DNA from: Smittia aterrima | Lineage: Eukaryota; Arthropoda; Insecta; Diptera; Chironomidae | Assembly: GCA_033063855.1 (NCBI GenBank) | Contig: CP093829.1 | Coordinates: 19,065,537 to 19,129,536 of the forward strand | Direction: 5' to 3' | Length of the DNA: 64,000 nucleotides | In this document: piece after piece, positions 12,301 to 27,300 of the stretch | Layout: every line of letters begins with the position of its first letter | How positions within the stretch are numbered: position 1 is the first letter of the stretch | Notes under the pieces: generated by a model | Seen by the model: the letters and a program-made list of their open reading frames with translations, nothing else | The model's database searches: none | What the model was told of the DNA's origin: nothing | Program-made: the position numbers and the translations under genes

Positions 12301-15300
12301 CAATCAATTTGTCGCACGACAATGTCGAGAAAGTTTTTCTCCGTTGACTCTCGAGAGTCCAGTAGAAATTCTGAAGAAAGTGAAGGTGACCAATCACTTG
12401 ATTGTCGCCGAAAAGAAAAATCCGCTTCGCGCGAATACGACGAAGCGCTTAAAATTTTGCGCAAGTAGAGAAACATAAATTAAGTGCCAAGGCGCGCGTG
12501 AACATTCGAAAATGAGTTCCTCCCTTTCTCTCGAACTCTAAAGCTAAGCTAAAAGCCGAATTAAGTGTAAGCAGAGCCGGCGAGAGAAGAAAAGAAACAT
12601 CATGCAAATTATAATTTGCCAAAAGTGATGTCCCAGAAACACTCTTTCGTCTGTGACGACGACGAAGCGGATGCGAATCGAAGAATTTCAATATTTTATG
12701 CGGTGGAATTTCTTAAAGTCACTCTCTGCTTTCGGATCGTTTTCGATGTTTCATTTCTCCATTCAATTTATCACTCATTGAACGAACGAACATGCTGTTG
12801 AGTGTCGAAAAAAAAGAAACAAAAAAAAAGTTGTTTGGTAGTTAATGGCGCTCGGGGACCTCACAAGTTCACTTTTGTTAAACCGATAAGACCGACCAGG
12901 AGAGTCACTTAAGCATATCAGAGAGTAGAAATATTTTCTTCAAGTCACTCGCATTATTTAATAACGAAACGCAATTTGTGTCGTTGGCTTCAGATGAAAA
13001 GCAAAAAAAATTTCTTTCTCGTTCGGTCTTTTGTTAAACCTGAACCGATTTCCAAACATTCAAGAGCATGCCAAGATGAAAATGACGCACGTTTCAAAGT
13101 TGATAGCGAAACACGACAAGTGGGGATCGAAAACCTTTTGCTTCTTGATTGAGACATGCGATGAAGTCTATGCGCAAGCAAAATGCCTCAGTAATTGAAG
13201 AAAAGTAAAATTTAGAAAGTGAAATTGAACACAACGATAATCATTCACAATTTCATCATTATTTGCTCACGGCACACGATTTTACACCGAAAACTTAGTT
13301 TTCATCATTCAATAATGTTTCTTGTTATTGTCGTCTTTTATGCTTTGCGTGATTCATTCATCGCTTACTCAGAATTGACGTTATCATGTCAGGAAGAGAG
13401 TGAATCTTACGGGAGTCGCTGATCGATAAAGTGTAACATTTGTTTGCGCTATCAAACAATGAACAACAAGGTTTCCCCACTTATCATCTCTTATCAATCA
13501 AACTATTTGAGTTTCCGCGATAAAAAGAACTCACATTTCCTCGGAAATAAAAAAGTCATAAGAGAACTTATCATAAAAGTCTCGACAAACAAAGACATTC
13601 TTCAGAGAACGGAAAAGATTCAGAGCTTGCACTCACAATGTGAGTTGATCTTAAAATCATTTTTAGTTGTCTCGCATTGCTTGTCGTTCTATCAACATAT
13701 TAAGTATCAAAACAGCTCAAACTAACTTCTCTAGGCCAACAAACAAAATCACAAACACAAACGTATCAACAAGTGGAATCTCGATGATGCAATTCTCTAA
13801 GCTGCTTACTTAGAAGGAATTTCAACCCTCGTTCTATAAATTCCAAAAGGCTCAGGTAGAAATTCTCATGATGACCCAGAGTCATAAAGGAAAGGAAGCG
13901 CATCGAGTTTTTTTTTCTGTTTAGAAATGAATGTAGTTGAACAATAATAATTAAGCCTTTCTTGAAAGAGATCTCAGCACGGAGATACGCTGATAGTTTT
14001 CATTTCCTTCCGAAGTCATTACGCCTCCCTCTCAGACATCAGTGGTTTCTTTATTTTTCTTCTTCTTCTTTACGAAATTGCTTTAAACACAAATGCAATG
14101 TTGATATGCGTCGTTGAGCAAAACCTGTGGTCACAGACCAGCCCCGTCAAGGACGACCAAGTGACTCGACTGATAATCAAATTGTCGTTTATCGAGAACA
14201 ACAAGTGAGTGCTTGAGTAATTTTCCACGATGAGGGATCGTTAAGCGATCAAGTGTAACGTCACGCGCACTAATCCTCTCGCTGATAAATCGCAATTGTG
14301 TTGAAATTGTCGTGAAATTTTATGGTAATTTATGCCAAATTCTTACATGCCTTTTCGGTCAACCTTGAAGGCCTTGCTCGCTGCTTGTTTGCTCAATTGA
14401 GCGCCTCGCGAGACCAGTTTCTCATTTTTCATCGACGTCGTTCGCTCGTTTCTTTATTTTCAGCATTTCGACTGTTATTTACATTTAATTTATTTTGACG
14501 ACTTCGAATCAATAATTCAGTTAAGTTGAATTTGAATGAATCTCTCATACGACGTAGTTTCATGTTCGTCTTTTGGAGAAACAACTTCTTTCGACAGCCG
14601 ATATATCAGCTCCTCGATATCGAGATGAATGAGAAACGAAAAACTTGTTGCGCTACGATTGAAGGAGAGGGAGGGCGTGAGTTGATGGCCTACGAGGATC
14701 ATTAATAAGAAAGCAAGAACCTTTCTTGAAGGTGAAATAAGTTGTGGAAGATGATGGATTAGAGTTTTTTATTCGTGCCGGGCGAGAGTTGAACGAGAGA
14801 AGAAATTAATTAAATTTCAAATGAGATCTTCAATTGTTGGATCTCCTTTTGATGTTTTTTCTTCTCGCTTATTCGTCGCTTGATGCCGCAGGACATGAGA
14901 GAAGAAAACAGAATTTCAAAGAGAATCCCTCGTGATTAAGTCGAAGCGATTAAATATTTACTGAGCCTCCCGGTAGGGCTTCTCTCACTCGCGCTAGATT
15001 CGAAATCATTAATTGCAGAGCTGCATAGTTTCGGGCCGAGAATTTATCATCATTACGTGTCATAAAATTTGTTCCAAGGCGAAGGTCTAATTCATAAAAG
15101 TTCTGACGGATCGCCGAGCTATTTTTATGGTCGAAACTTTCCAAGAACCAACCGGAATGAGCACGACGCATAATTACGTTAAAAACACTCAAAACAGTTC
15201 TCGTTTCGAGGTTTTTTTTTCGTTTGAGAGTGGAAACTTGTTTTCCTTTACGAATTCGTAAAGCTTTTCAAGAATTCTAATGAGTTTGCATTTGGATTTC

Positions 15301-18300
15301 GTGGGCTCCACTGTCCAAACAGAATTCGTCGCGGTTGTTTTCGAGAATTCTGACGTCGTAAGTCTAATTAACTTCGCTTAGGACCACAACGTCGACGACG
15401 AGAATTGACTCACACAGAAGTTGGAATTTTTAATTAAGTTTTTTTTTCTCTCTTCGACTTCTTCTTGCATCACGAATATACGAGCCTGTTAACAATTCTA
15501 GATCGAATCGTAAGATTAGAGAGAAACTCTTTTCTAAAATATTTTCGTCAAGAAACCTTTTCACATCGTCAAGATTAAGAATGCGCCCAATGCCTGTGAC
15601 TCGAGGTGATGACCGAAAAATGAGAATCAAGAGACGAGAACGAAAGAAACTTTAATGGAGATTTTGGCTTTGCGATGAATATTGAGTAGAATGGAACGAA
15701 GAAACGAAGCGTTGATTGAAGAGTTTTTAATGAACAATTGCGTGGGCTAAAATGTAGAACCGTTTCCATCATCTTCGTCTCGTGAAGTACCACAAACAAA
15801 TTGCTGATAATTTATTTAAAACGGTGGAGCCTCATTACGCTCTATCGCCATCGTAAGTATACTTAATTAAATCAAACGACAAGAGATGCTTGATAATCTC
15901 AAAGATCTGTGAAGACGATTCGCTATCTTAAGTAAACGGTATCGTCAGTTAAACAACAACAACAGTATCACCAAGCAGTGATGCCCATCACGCAACAATT
16001 ATTTCGCGAACGGTTCCGTTTAATGTTTAGGCATGCTCTGCTTTCGAGCTAGCGCGGTTTGCACTTAAAACACAAAGCGCCGTGTGTGCATATCGAACGT
16101 GAATTAGAGCACTTAATCAGTTTGTTCGCTTCTTCGCGAATGAGAATCTCTTTTGGCACAGAAAACCTCTTTGAATTATTGAATTTAAACGATTGAATCG
16201 AGGGCTCATGCACGGAATGTTTAATAAACTCGACAGCGACTGTGTATTTTACTCTTTTTTTCGTCAACCACTCAAAGAGGAGAAATGCCAACGATCATGA
16301 CAATTTAATAAACCATTTCGTATCGCGCGCTCCAAACATTCTTGAGCTCTCGGATTTGTGGCTGACTTCAAGTGGGTCGAATGTGAATTAAAAATGCCTA
16401 TCTAATGAACTGGAGAGTGTGTAGGCTCGGGAGAATGCACAAAATCGAATACCTGAGCTGGATGAGACAACTCTCGCATCCAAGTCAGTCCAAAAGACAT
16501 TTGCATTTATGTGAAAGAAAGGCCATCGAAATGATTTGATTAGAGGGCTTGGTACTTACAGCTATTTGATTCAATTAGCTCTTCTTCTTCTTCTTGCTGT
16601 TTCAGTCTCGTGCGAGGTCACACAGCGAATTCCTCAAGAACTTTTTTAACACCGTTGGTTAATTTTTCACATCTCGATGACAAAACGATCTCTGTTTCTC
16701 GTCTGCTTGCGCGAAACAATATTTGTCCGACTCAGAGCTTCGCAAATAACTCGCTCCGGCTATGTCAGATGTTGCGAACGCGAAATAAACCTTCCAGAGA
16801 TGTTCCCAAAAAAAACAGCGGTCGACTCAATCTCCGCGCGTATGAATAAATATTTTTTATTACTCAGCGCGACCCGCAACTTTCACAAAAAAAGTTTATT
16901 GTGCTTGTTGGAAGTTTCTTGATTTTTTTTTGTTGAATGAATTTACTCTACAACAATGAGTTCGCCTCACACAACACAAACTTTACATTCATCAATTCTT
17001 TTTTTGCGATGGTTGTGCAGTTGAATCTTTGACGATTTGCCTCCGATGACTGAGAATTCCGTTCTGTTCTTTTCTCTCAACAGTCTCGTTGATTAAAAAC
17101 ACTTCATAATCGTCTTAATGTTTCTTTCTTTCGTTATTTTTATTTCCACTGCTCACAATACGCTTTAAGTCGTCACGAACACAATCAAAAGCATTAAGAA
17201 ATCTCATCGAACGCGCTCGCTGCTCCAAAATGCCAGAAATATGAAACGAATTTTCCAAGAAACTTAAAATCGCTCAGCGTATTTTGCTTGCTCTCGTCTG
17301 TGTCTGCTCGTATATGTTTATTCTATTAGTCATAAGCACTTAAGGTTGAGAAATGTGCTGATGCTGATGAAGGAAAAAAAGTGCTTTTCACTCTTTCACA
17401 ACGTCGATCCACTGTTAAAACAATCACTTAACAAATGTTCAAGATATAAAATCTCTTGACAGATACTTTTAGGTTGAGGAGTGAAAATAGATTTTCTTTT
17501 TAATTAAAATGTTGAAAGTCGATAAATATTAATAATTAAAGTTGGCGAAGCTGCCGCTCTAAAGTTATATGACACGAGTAGTTCTCAGTTTTCACAACAA
17601 AAACTTAGTTTTCTCCGTTTCTTTAAGAGTTTCTGCCTCTGTTAATGAAAAAATATTGCACAAGCGTCCAGCCTGAAACACCGTCTTACTAAAACTAAAC
17701 TTCGCCTCGCAAGTGTATGATTTTAATTTCTTTAAAACTGGAAAATAAAAACATCTTAAAGGCAACACAGCTGAACACGTCGACGCTAAATGTATTCGCT
17801 TCGAGCATAGAAATAACGTATGAGTTATGCTTTGGTGTGTGTGTAGATTGAATAATGTCTTGTAAGAGATGTTTTCTTTAAGAAATGTTTGTCGTATTCG
17901 ACAAGTGCAGGTGTAGAGTCGATACATGCACGACGATCGACTCTTCAACTGTATTCCGCATGGGACGGATGGGGGCTTAGATTGCGATCGAATCTAATCG
18001 ACTTGTTCGACTCTGAGATCGCATCATGCGATTGCGACGGATCTTCTATCACAAAAATATTAGATATCAACTTCTACTTTTCTTCTTGACTTTAAAAGGA
18101 ATTTTGAGAAAATAAATTCCGTTCCGATTCTCGTCATCACTCAAATCCAATTCTGGCTTGTTGTCGCTTGCTGTGGTCCACGTTAGCGGATTTTACGATT
18201 GTATTCATTCAACGTATCAGCAAATTTATTTTTGTCTCAAAATAAACTTTGAAAAAGTCATTTCGATTCCGTCGAATGTCTGACGGAGTCAAGGCGGGCA

Positions 18301-21300
18301 GGTTTTTTTGTTGTTTTCTCTCACTCGTTGAAGCTTAGCGAAACAGCAAGCAATAAAATCAAGTCTTTTCTCATTTTCGCAAACACACCATTCCCGAAAA
18401 TAGCAATGTGAACTGTTCGTTTGTAATGTCTAAATATATGCAAACGTATCCATTCGCGGATCAACGTATCGCGATGTTGGATTGAATGTAATGTTGGCAG
18501 AAGCGATATGGAAAATAAATAAAAGCTCAAGCTCGATGGCGATTTATTGAAATGCGATTGAACAATTGAAGAATATTAAAAATATCAATGCGAGGTTCGA
18601 TATCGAATTTGAATGAATTTTTAACTGGCAGGTCGCTCGCTCTCCCTCTCACTCCCTTTCAGTCGTCAATGAGCATGCATTGAATATGAAAATATTTTGA
18701 TTCATAAGCAATTGCGAGGCAAACATCATGCCCGGTCGCATAAATCGGATAAGAACATAAAAAGTCGTTTTGGAATTTTTCGATTTCATTTTTCTGGGGA
18801 CCTGACAGTAATTTAAATGACAACAACAACAAAACAATTTTATGCTCCTATAAATTCCTGATCCTATTAAATCGAATCTAAAGTTCCTCTCGAAACAAAA
18901 GTGAATAGAAAAACATTCGAAGCCTTTTATGATTAGATTTTTTTATAATACTCTCTCCATCTCACTTTAATCTTGATTAAATGCCACGTCTTTGATCATA
19001 AACTTGGCTCTTTCTCCTGGAGAGTTTATTATTTATAACTCCACCGAATTAACTTGATACACAGCCGCGCTTAACTACAACACGCTCATCCACAAGCTTT
19101 GCTTTGATTCTATATTGTTACGTCTCGTTTCCTCAAGAATTTTCCTGCTGTAAGTTGACGACACGACATTCCTAAAGCGATAATAATGAGACGGGTTGGG
19201 AACGATCAAAAATTCCGTAACAAACTTAAAGTTTATCATTCAACTTTGTGTTTGTGTCGATTGAAAGATGAAGAGATTTGAAAGATCACAAATTTGTAGT
19301 AAATCATTTTGACAAAACTTTCACTCGACCCCAAAAGCAAAGAAAAGTTTCAAACCTTAGAAAGAATTTTGTAATGAAAATACCCAATTTATTAGAAGCG
19401 TTGCTGTAAACGCGAGGGATGATAAGATAAGGTTTTAAAAGGTTTAATGCTTTTATGAGGTTTGTAAGTCGACATTTGTCTTGATTTGCTTTCAAAACTT
19501 TAATTTTCATTCTACCAAAGCCGCCATCCATTCCAAATATGAGTCCTCAGCGATATTAAGTGCATTTTAACGTTCAACTGATTGAAGGCGAGACATGAAA
19601 GCATTTTTCTTCTTTTGTGGAATGTTTTCGGGTTCGAGGTCGCTTCTGCGGATTAAGATATTGTTGCGCTCCATTCCCAAACTCCACATGAGCTCTAACC
19701 TAATCTACAAATACTCTCCATTCAATCGCTTTCATGACGAGATCTCGTTTTGCCATCGAACGATATTTTACAAATTCGATTCGGCCAATTTGTTTTTCTC
19801 TTCAATTCAGTTTGCTGTCTTTCATTTTTTTTTGTCGTTCGACAAACGTCGATGTCTCTCTCGTGTAATTATCATGCATCTAGGGCAATAATATCATCGT
19901 TCTCCACCGTCGAGGCTTTCGTAAGGCAAGCAATATTATAAACGGCGGATTTTATTCATTAATAGTCACTTTGTACTTTATTATTATTTAGAGAGTTCAC
20001 TTTTATGGCCAAGCGTCGTCGTCGTCATCTTTTCTATGAAGAAGAATAATTTGTTGTTGTTGACGGGATTTGAAAGTTTCGCGAACTCTTGATCAATCAT
20101 CGATTTTATGATAAGAAAATTAATTTCCTAAGAGCTCGTTCGGCTTGTTTGCGTGTACAGTTGATTGTGAGGCAATTAAATTTCATCAGGTGTTTCCATG
20201 ATCGATGTAATAAGATTCTTAAGAAATCACGACTCGCTCGCAGTTCTTAAATTTAATTTTTTTTTATATGAAAGCTTCATAGCCTACACGACACATTTTT
20301 TGCCATTTTCTCGTCTCGCTCGTTTCGATCAAAAGAAATCGCTAAAATAGAATTATTTCATTTGTTTGTCGAGATGTCTGAAGGACGACCAAGTTCTTTC
20401 ATGTCGTGTAAAGAAACTTGTTGTGCGAGCGACCTGGCAAGGTCAATTTCCGCACTGTAATTACGAATGGAACAAAGAAAAATGTTCGATAACTGATTAG
20501 AAACTGCCGCACACGACAAAAGCCGAGCGAGTTGCAGGCTGAAAGTAATTGAAGTTGGCTTATTGCACATGATAAATCACCTCGATAAAATATGAATCTC
20601 CTCTGCTGCAATGCATTCTCCGCTTCAGAGCAAGTGTTCTTAAGACATTTTTTGCTATCGCAACATGATTAATAATATCATTCGAGCGGTTTTCCTCTCG
20701 AACATTGTTTCCTCTAATTGCGCAAAATGCTTTTAAATGCGAAGTTAACAACACAAGCACAGCACGCTCATCTCGATTCAAACTCAAACAGGTTTCTTAG
20801 CATGGAAACAAAGGCGCGAACCCCCGCGTGCAACTAAAAATTCGCGATTCATTATGCGGTCTGCTTAGTTAAATCAATCTTTTGCGTTCTCCTCGAAGCT
20901 CAAACGTCCAACCGACATAATTGAAAATTATGCTTTGGTTTGCTTTGCGACATCCAACGATGTTATGTTGCGCATAGCTCAACGCTTCGCAACTCGCTGG
21001 ATCAATTAAACGCTCACATGAGCTGACGAAATCGAAAGAAACTCAATTAGCAACGAAACGAAATTCACACTTTTTTGTTTTTTTCTTCCAAAATCATAAA
21101 AATCGCGTTGTAATCGTCGAGTATGGTGAACCCGATAATTTTGGCCCGTAGCGAAACGGCTGTTTAACATATTTACATAAATGTTAATATTATTGAAACA
21201 AATCTTTACAAAAGAATGCTCAAGAGACCTTGCTGGTGTTGGTTGTTGATAGTTCAGCGAAATTTGATTACGTCGATGGTTTTTTTTTTCTTCTTTCGTT

Positions 21301-24300
21301 TCTTACCTCGGCCATCAGTCATTGTTGTTCGTCGTTCATGTGCGATTTCGTTTGGCGGGCGGAAAATTTAATTCTACAACCGATGACCTGGAAAAGGGCG
21401 GGCAAGGAGAGACGCTTCGATGAGTTCTCGATGACTCGAACCAATTTTTGACGTCTTTGAAGTTATCTCTTGACCCTAATGATAAAATTGATACTTGAAG
21501 AGGAAACTTAAGCTTCGCCTGAGTCGTCAAAGTACTGAAGTAAGCTCAGTAACGAAATGTGCACATTCCTTTCCATCAAACTCAAGACAGATTCACCAGA
21601 AGACGTTCTCGACTTTGAGAATACTTTTCGCTTCGCATTAGCTTTACTTAACAGCCTAACGTCTCTCGATATCTCCTCGCTCTGTCTCTTCAATTGCGTT
21701 TTCAGTAATAAGAGCTCAACACGACAAAGAATACTTTACGTCTTTGACAGGCATACGTGAGCGAGGATTAAGAAATAAAAAAAGAACTCGTTCGCCGAAA
21801 AAAAAAACAAAAGTCGACAACAAAAGGAGAAGAAATAAAATAAATGGCAAAATAAATTATGTTTCATGCTTTTATGCTTTGCATCTCCTTCAAGTTCATC
21901 TGGAGAAGTCGTTTGTGATTTTATTTTATTTTTATTTCTCTGAATCACGATGTGGATCACAAAAAAGAATTTTGACAAAGTATAAAATCGATTAGGGAAA
22001 CATTCTCGGATTAAATTTTTTGTGTGTCGCGAGTTTTGTTTGATTACGTCGGCGGAATTTTATCGAGCATAACTTGGGATTGCTTTCAACTCGCTGATGA
22101 AATTGCCGTCTAATTCATTTTGCTGACAGCTTTGAGAAATTGTAAAATTGCTGTTAAAAGTGTCACAACGTTCGATTCATTTTTGTTCTTTCCGCGGGCT
22201 TGGAAAATAATAAAATTTGATTCGAGGAAAGCCAAACCTAATTGATCCACACAACATGTCATAATTAAGTTGTGGCCTAATTGATTTCAACATTCTTTCG
22301 CCACAGTTTGTTTAAGAAACTAAACTAGACTACGAGACACTTGACAATTCCTTGTGTTATTGGTAAGTAATCTAATGATGATAAAACTCAAATTAGTTTT
22401 GTTCGACAATTTATGTCACGAGGCGAAGTTTCGAGAGAAAGAAAAGAAAAGCAAAAGTGTCATTAGGCGTGTGAGTGAGAGAGAGGGAGACGAAGTTGAC
22501 GACTACGAACAAATTGTATTCTCTTCAAGTGGCTCAGATAAAGTGTCTGTAATTTAAAACTCACGGGACTAACTGCAGTCCTCATATTTCATTGTTTTTT
22601 GTTACCTCATCAAAGTCTGTCGGCCACTTTGTCAGCTATCATGGTCGTTATGACGCGTTTACACTAAAGATCGAATTGATTAAAAGGTAAACTGATGAGC
22701 TTGCATAGAAAATCCATTATGCACTGCGATTACGTATTGAATATGCAAATGAAATCATCAAAATAATAATTTTATCTCACGTTTCCCATCCCGATTTGAA
22801 TCGTTCGCTTTAAGCTTAAAGACTGAGTAACGTGTCTCGGCTAGAGAGCGAGCTTATTGAAAAAGTTTCTCCTCGTGAAGAGTTTTGTTTGTGAAGTTGC
22901 ATAATATATCGGAGGTAAATTGAAAAGTATGGAAAAAGTTTCTTCTTTCCCTCTCACTCTATTTGAATGTCGTGGGTGGGAAGATTCATTGCTTTGACTT
23001 TGTTCAGCGACTTTCTTTTTCCTCCAGCGATGCTAGAAGATCAAAGAACATTATAAAGAAAGAAAGAAAGAAATGGAATTAAGCTCGAAGCGACAAAGTT
23101 CACGAAGGCACACAATGAGTTTCCAATTTGCTGAGCCTATTTTAAAAAATATTCGAAGAGAAGATATTCAAACAACAATCGGCGGGCGTCGAAACGAGGA
23201 GGGAAACACAATTCGTTCGCCGGAAATGAAAGGGAATGAAAAATGTCGAAATCTTCTCGTCTTTGTCATAATACTTGTTTTCTTTTTCAAAGAGTTTTTT
23301 TCTACTCGGCTTTTGTGTTAGCGTAGGAATTCTCTTATTTTCAACAAAAGAAGTGAAAACCCCAAAGGAAATAAGAAAAACAAACTTTCGTTCGCCTCTT
23401 TTTCTTCATTTTCTTGCTGATGCCTGCGAGTCGACAAAGTGTTTAGAAGTGTAGAAGAAATATCAATGACAAGTCGGCACATGTTTTCACAGATCTCAAG
23501 ACGAAATGAAACGCAACGAAAACATAATCAAATTTCAAAGCAATCTTTGAGTCTCCAGTTATGTGCGAGCTTTCTGAGATGGAAAAGCGATTTTGATTTA
23601 ATAACAAAAATTTATTGTTTGAAAAAATATTTCCGTTGTCGTCTTTAAAAGTTTCCATTTCGTCTAAAGAATATCTCATCTTTACGCGTCTCCAATGGAT
23701 TTCGAAGCTCTTAGGATGAAAACAAACCATAATATTTTACGCCGTATCAGTTGGGAAAGTGGAATGTGATGTTTTCAGATATATAAGGAGTGAGTGTTAT
23801 TTTTTATGATGCATTAGACTTTGGGAATAGATTCTACGCTTGAAGATCCTCTGAAGAGTAAAACCTTTAAAAGAAGGAGCTTCGCTATCACATAACCGTT
23901 ATCTAAACGGGATATTTCTACCCGATATCTTGCGTATATGTTTATGAAGCGTGAGTTGCTATGTGAAAGATAAGTTCTTCCACGTGACGAGCCCAAAATT
24001 ACGACGCAGGATCTTTTTATATTTTAAAGAACTTTCTTGATTCATCGGATCAAATGTCAAATGTTTCCTTGCTAGAAGGTCGAATCTGTGGAGACGGGCG
24101 ACGACAGAAAGGGAATTAGCCTGTTGATTGATTGACATGGCGCGTAGCAGTTCGTGGAACGGTTTTGCGTATCATAATTGAGAAAATGTTGTTGATTTGA
24201 GTTTTTCATCACAAATTTGTTTCTGGTTTCCGTTGCCTGCAATCGACGGGCATATCATTTGTCGAGAATGTATTGAATTATGGCTCTTGATGTGTGCACT

Positions 24301-27300
24301 CGATCCCTCCACATCCTTCATTCAACGATGAAAAATGTGGCTACATGAGATATCAATTTAAAAATAAATTCACAAAAAGCGACGATGGGACAAAGAGCAT
24401 TGAATTACAAATACGTCAACAATGTTTATTAACTCAATTCCACTTCCCGAGGCTGATTGAGGGGAATCCATGAAAAAAAAAGTTCAAAAACAGGACGAAA
24501 TCAAAAGTCCAGGCAGTTTACATCTGTTTTAATGGGTAATCAACTCATTTATCATTCTGTCGGAAAGCCCCGAAAGCATGCAAATCAAAGACGAAAGCAT
24601 GAAAAAAAATTGCAAAGGAAAGAGGGGCGACCTGAAAAGTTTTGTCCGCAGAGGAGAGAAAACACTTTTTCCCCTGTTGAGCAAACATTGATGTAATTAT
24701 GCCGGTGAACCTCACGTAAAGCAGCCCAAGGGAAGAAATGAAACTTTCAGTTTCCTCATTTTTCTCTTAGCTCTTCGAAAAGGACCCAGAAAATAAAAAG
24801 TTTTAATTTTCGGTCAGAAAGTTTCGAATTGAAAGAAAGAAATAAAAGTGAATGACGACTCGTTACGTGAATGAAAGTCGATTGGCAATGGGAAAAAAAA
24901 ATCCAACAAATATGATAATTAACGAGAAAGTTTAAATTGTCGGAGGAATGCGAATCTGTTCGTGGCACAGATTTTCAGTATTTAAGTCGTCGAGAGAGAT
25001 GAAGATGAAAGTTTTTCGTGGGCGGAAGGAAAACAAAAACCAGCGACGAACGAAACGCTTGAAAACAATAAATTCAAAATTATTTTAAATCAAAAAAGTT
25101 GGCAAAACTTTCCAGTCTTCCAACGAGCTTCCCCTGAAATTTTCTAAATCAATCACAATCTGTCACCTGGGAGAGAGAGAGAAAGAGCGCGAGCTAAGAG
25201 GAAAATATTTTCCTCCAGAAGTCATTTGGCTTTTCTTAATTTAAAATTCAAGGAAATGAGTCCATAAATCATCATCGCACGATATGCTGCAAACAACTGA
25301 ACTGAAACTTTTTTCTTCGACTTCTTTCTGTGCTTGTTAAGAACTCGGAATCAGACTAAGAACTTGACGGGGTGGAAGTGTAGAGCTTAAATGTTGCGTG
25401 AATTATTCTTAAAAATGAATTTTTCTTTTGAAATGATTTTTAATCATCGTCGGATATGAAAATTCGATTCTCACTGCAGAAAAGATCTCAACCCGGAATC
25501 GGGATTGGAAAATTAAAGAAAAGAAAATGTTTGAGCAAAGAAAACATCCTAGGGTTCATAAAACATTGAAATATCGCAAAGCGGATATGAAAAAATATCG
25601 AAAGATTTTCCTGATAGATGCCGAGAGAAATTTTCTCGTTAAAAATTCTCTGCCTTTGAAATCGCTTTCGGGTGGAAGTGCTTTTTGCAATTTACCAGAT
25701 GGAGGGAAGGAAAATATTTTCATTTTAAAAAATTGATAGTGAAGCTTTTATCAAACGAGAACTTATTTCTCTCCTTGCTCCTGTCATTGACCAGACTCTC
25801 TACAGTCATTGATTTTCTATCAGATATTCATCTTCCTACTCTCTCGCTATCGTTAATAACGTTGATGTGGTAACGGAAATTCGAAGTCACATCATGAATT
25901 TCGCAATCGATTTCCGTCGCTTTCGATTCGTATCATCGTCGTCAAGTCTCTTTTATTAAAGCTCGACAACAATGACATTGTAAAGAAATAAAATTTCTTA
26001 TGGATTCGTCAATATCATTGAAAGCTCTTCAAGTGGAAATCGTGACGAGTTGAACACTTGACTGCGTTAAGACATTGTCTTTCGAGGCCACCATTATGGT
26101 GTGGCTTTCTACTCTTGCCAGCATGTCAGAAAAAGAAAATAGAATGAGCTGGAGAATTAAGTTTCTCGATACAAATATTTGCACGAAACAGTTAAAAACA
26201 AAAAAATTGCTACCGAGTGGGCGTTGCTAAATTTAGTCACAAGACTCGATTATTTTTAAAAAAAATCGAATTAACTTTCTGTCATCTTTAAATTTCCTGC
26301 GACGTTTGGAAAATTTTTCTCCAACGTAATTTGGAAATTACCCAACAAATTTCAGCATTGATGAACGTTATGTGGGAAGAAGTTTTGTCTTAAACTTTAT
26401 CCTTCAAAATCGCATCACGAAAGAATTGAGCTCGAAGCATCCGACGAGAGCGTGCTGAAATTTTTTAATTAAAAGTTTTCATCAATCCCATTGTGGGAAG
26501 AGTTGGAAATGCTGGAAAATAATTATGTTTCAAATCGTATAAGAAGATTAGTTCCGAATGCGATTTGCTGTTGGAAACGCGTCGATAATTTCATTTGCAA
26601 GAGAGCGATACAACAGAAGTTTTTTTTGTTGAATCTGATTCAATCCGACGCACAAATGAACTTTTGTTAGTTAATCACTCAAAACCCAATTGATAGTACT
26701 GATTGATAAAGCACTACACGGGAATCTACTGAATCGGTAAAAAAACAAATTGCAATTAGCGGCTTTGCAGCACTTGAAAACTCAATCAAACTTTTTTCGA
26801 GAACTCATCGAATTAAAATTCTGTTAAAAACTTTGTGTTCATCAAACTGCTGGAAGTGGAATTAAGAATTTAATTTTACTTCCGCAGTCAACCGAGAATC
26901 GTAAAAGCTTAAAAAAAAAGTTCTAAAAAAGTTCTTCAAAAAGTTTTCAAAGCAAAATCATCATTTCGTTATTGATTTGAAAAGCCGCAACACTCACGCC
27001 GTGCAAAGTTACAATCAGCCTCGCAATTCAGAAAGAAACAATTTGCAATCATTAAAATGTTTATTGATAAAACAAACATTGTGATTGAATGATTTAAATA
27101 AATAAGTTTAATGAGAAGCTTAAGGGAAAGTTTAGGGAAATGCTGAGCAATAAATTCAATTTTACGATTAATTAGAGTTTATTCCTGATTTGCTTTATAA
27201 ACACCAGCAAAGTTGTTTAATTTTGATTTATTTCCTTCGTCAAGATGACGCTTAAGTTTTATTCGCTTTGAATCCAAGTCAACAAGTATTTGAGAGCACT

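Noticed and set aside
16561..16610. Minus-strand exon encoding a glutamate run before a GTAAGT donor
   Set aside because: The run is a (CTT)5 microsatellite read in reverse and there is no acceptable acceptor; on the plus strand the same tract is simply a polypyrimidine acceptor.
18590..18620. tRNA B-box-like GGTTCGA words (also near 19630 and 27878)
   Set aside because: No matching A box or acceptor-stem pairing was found around them.
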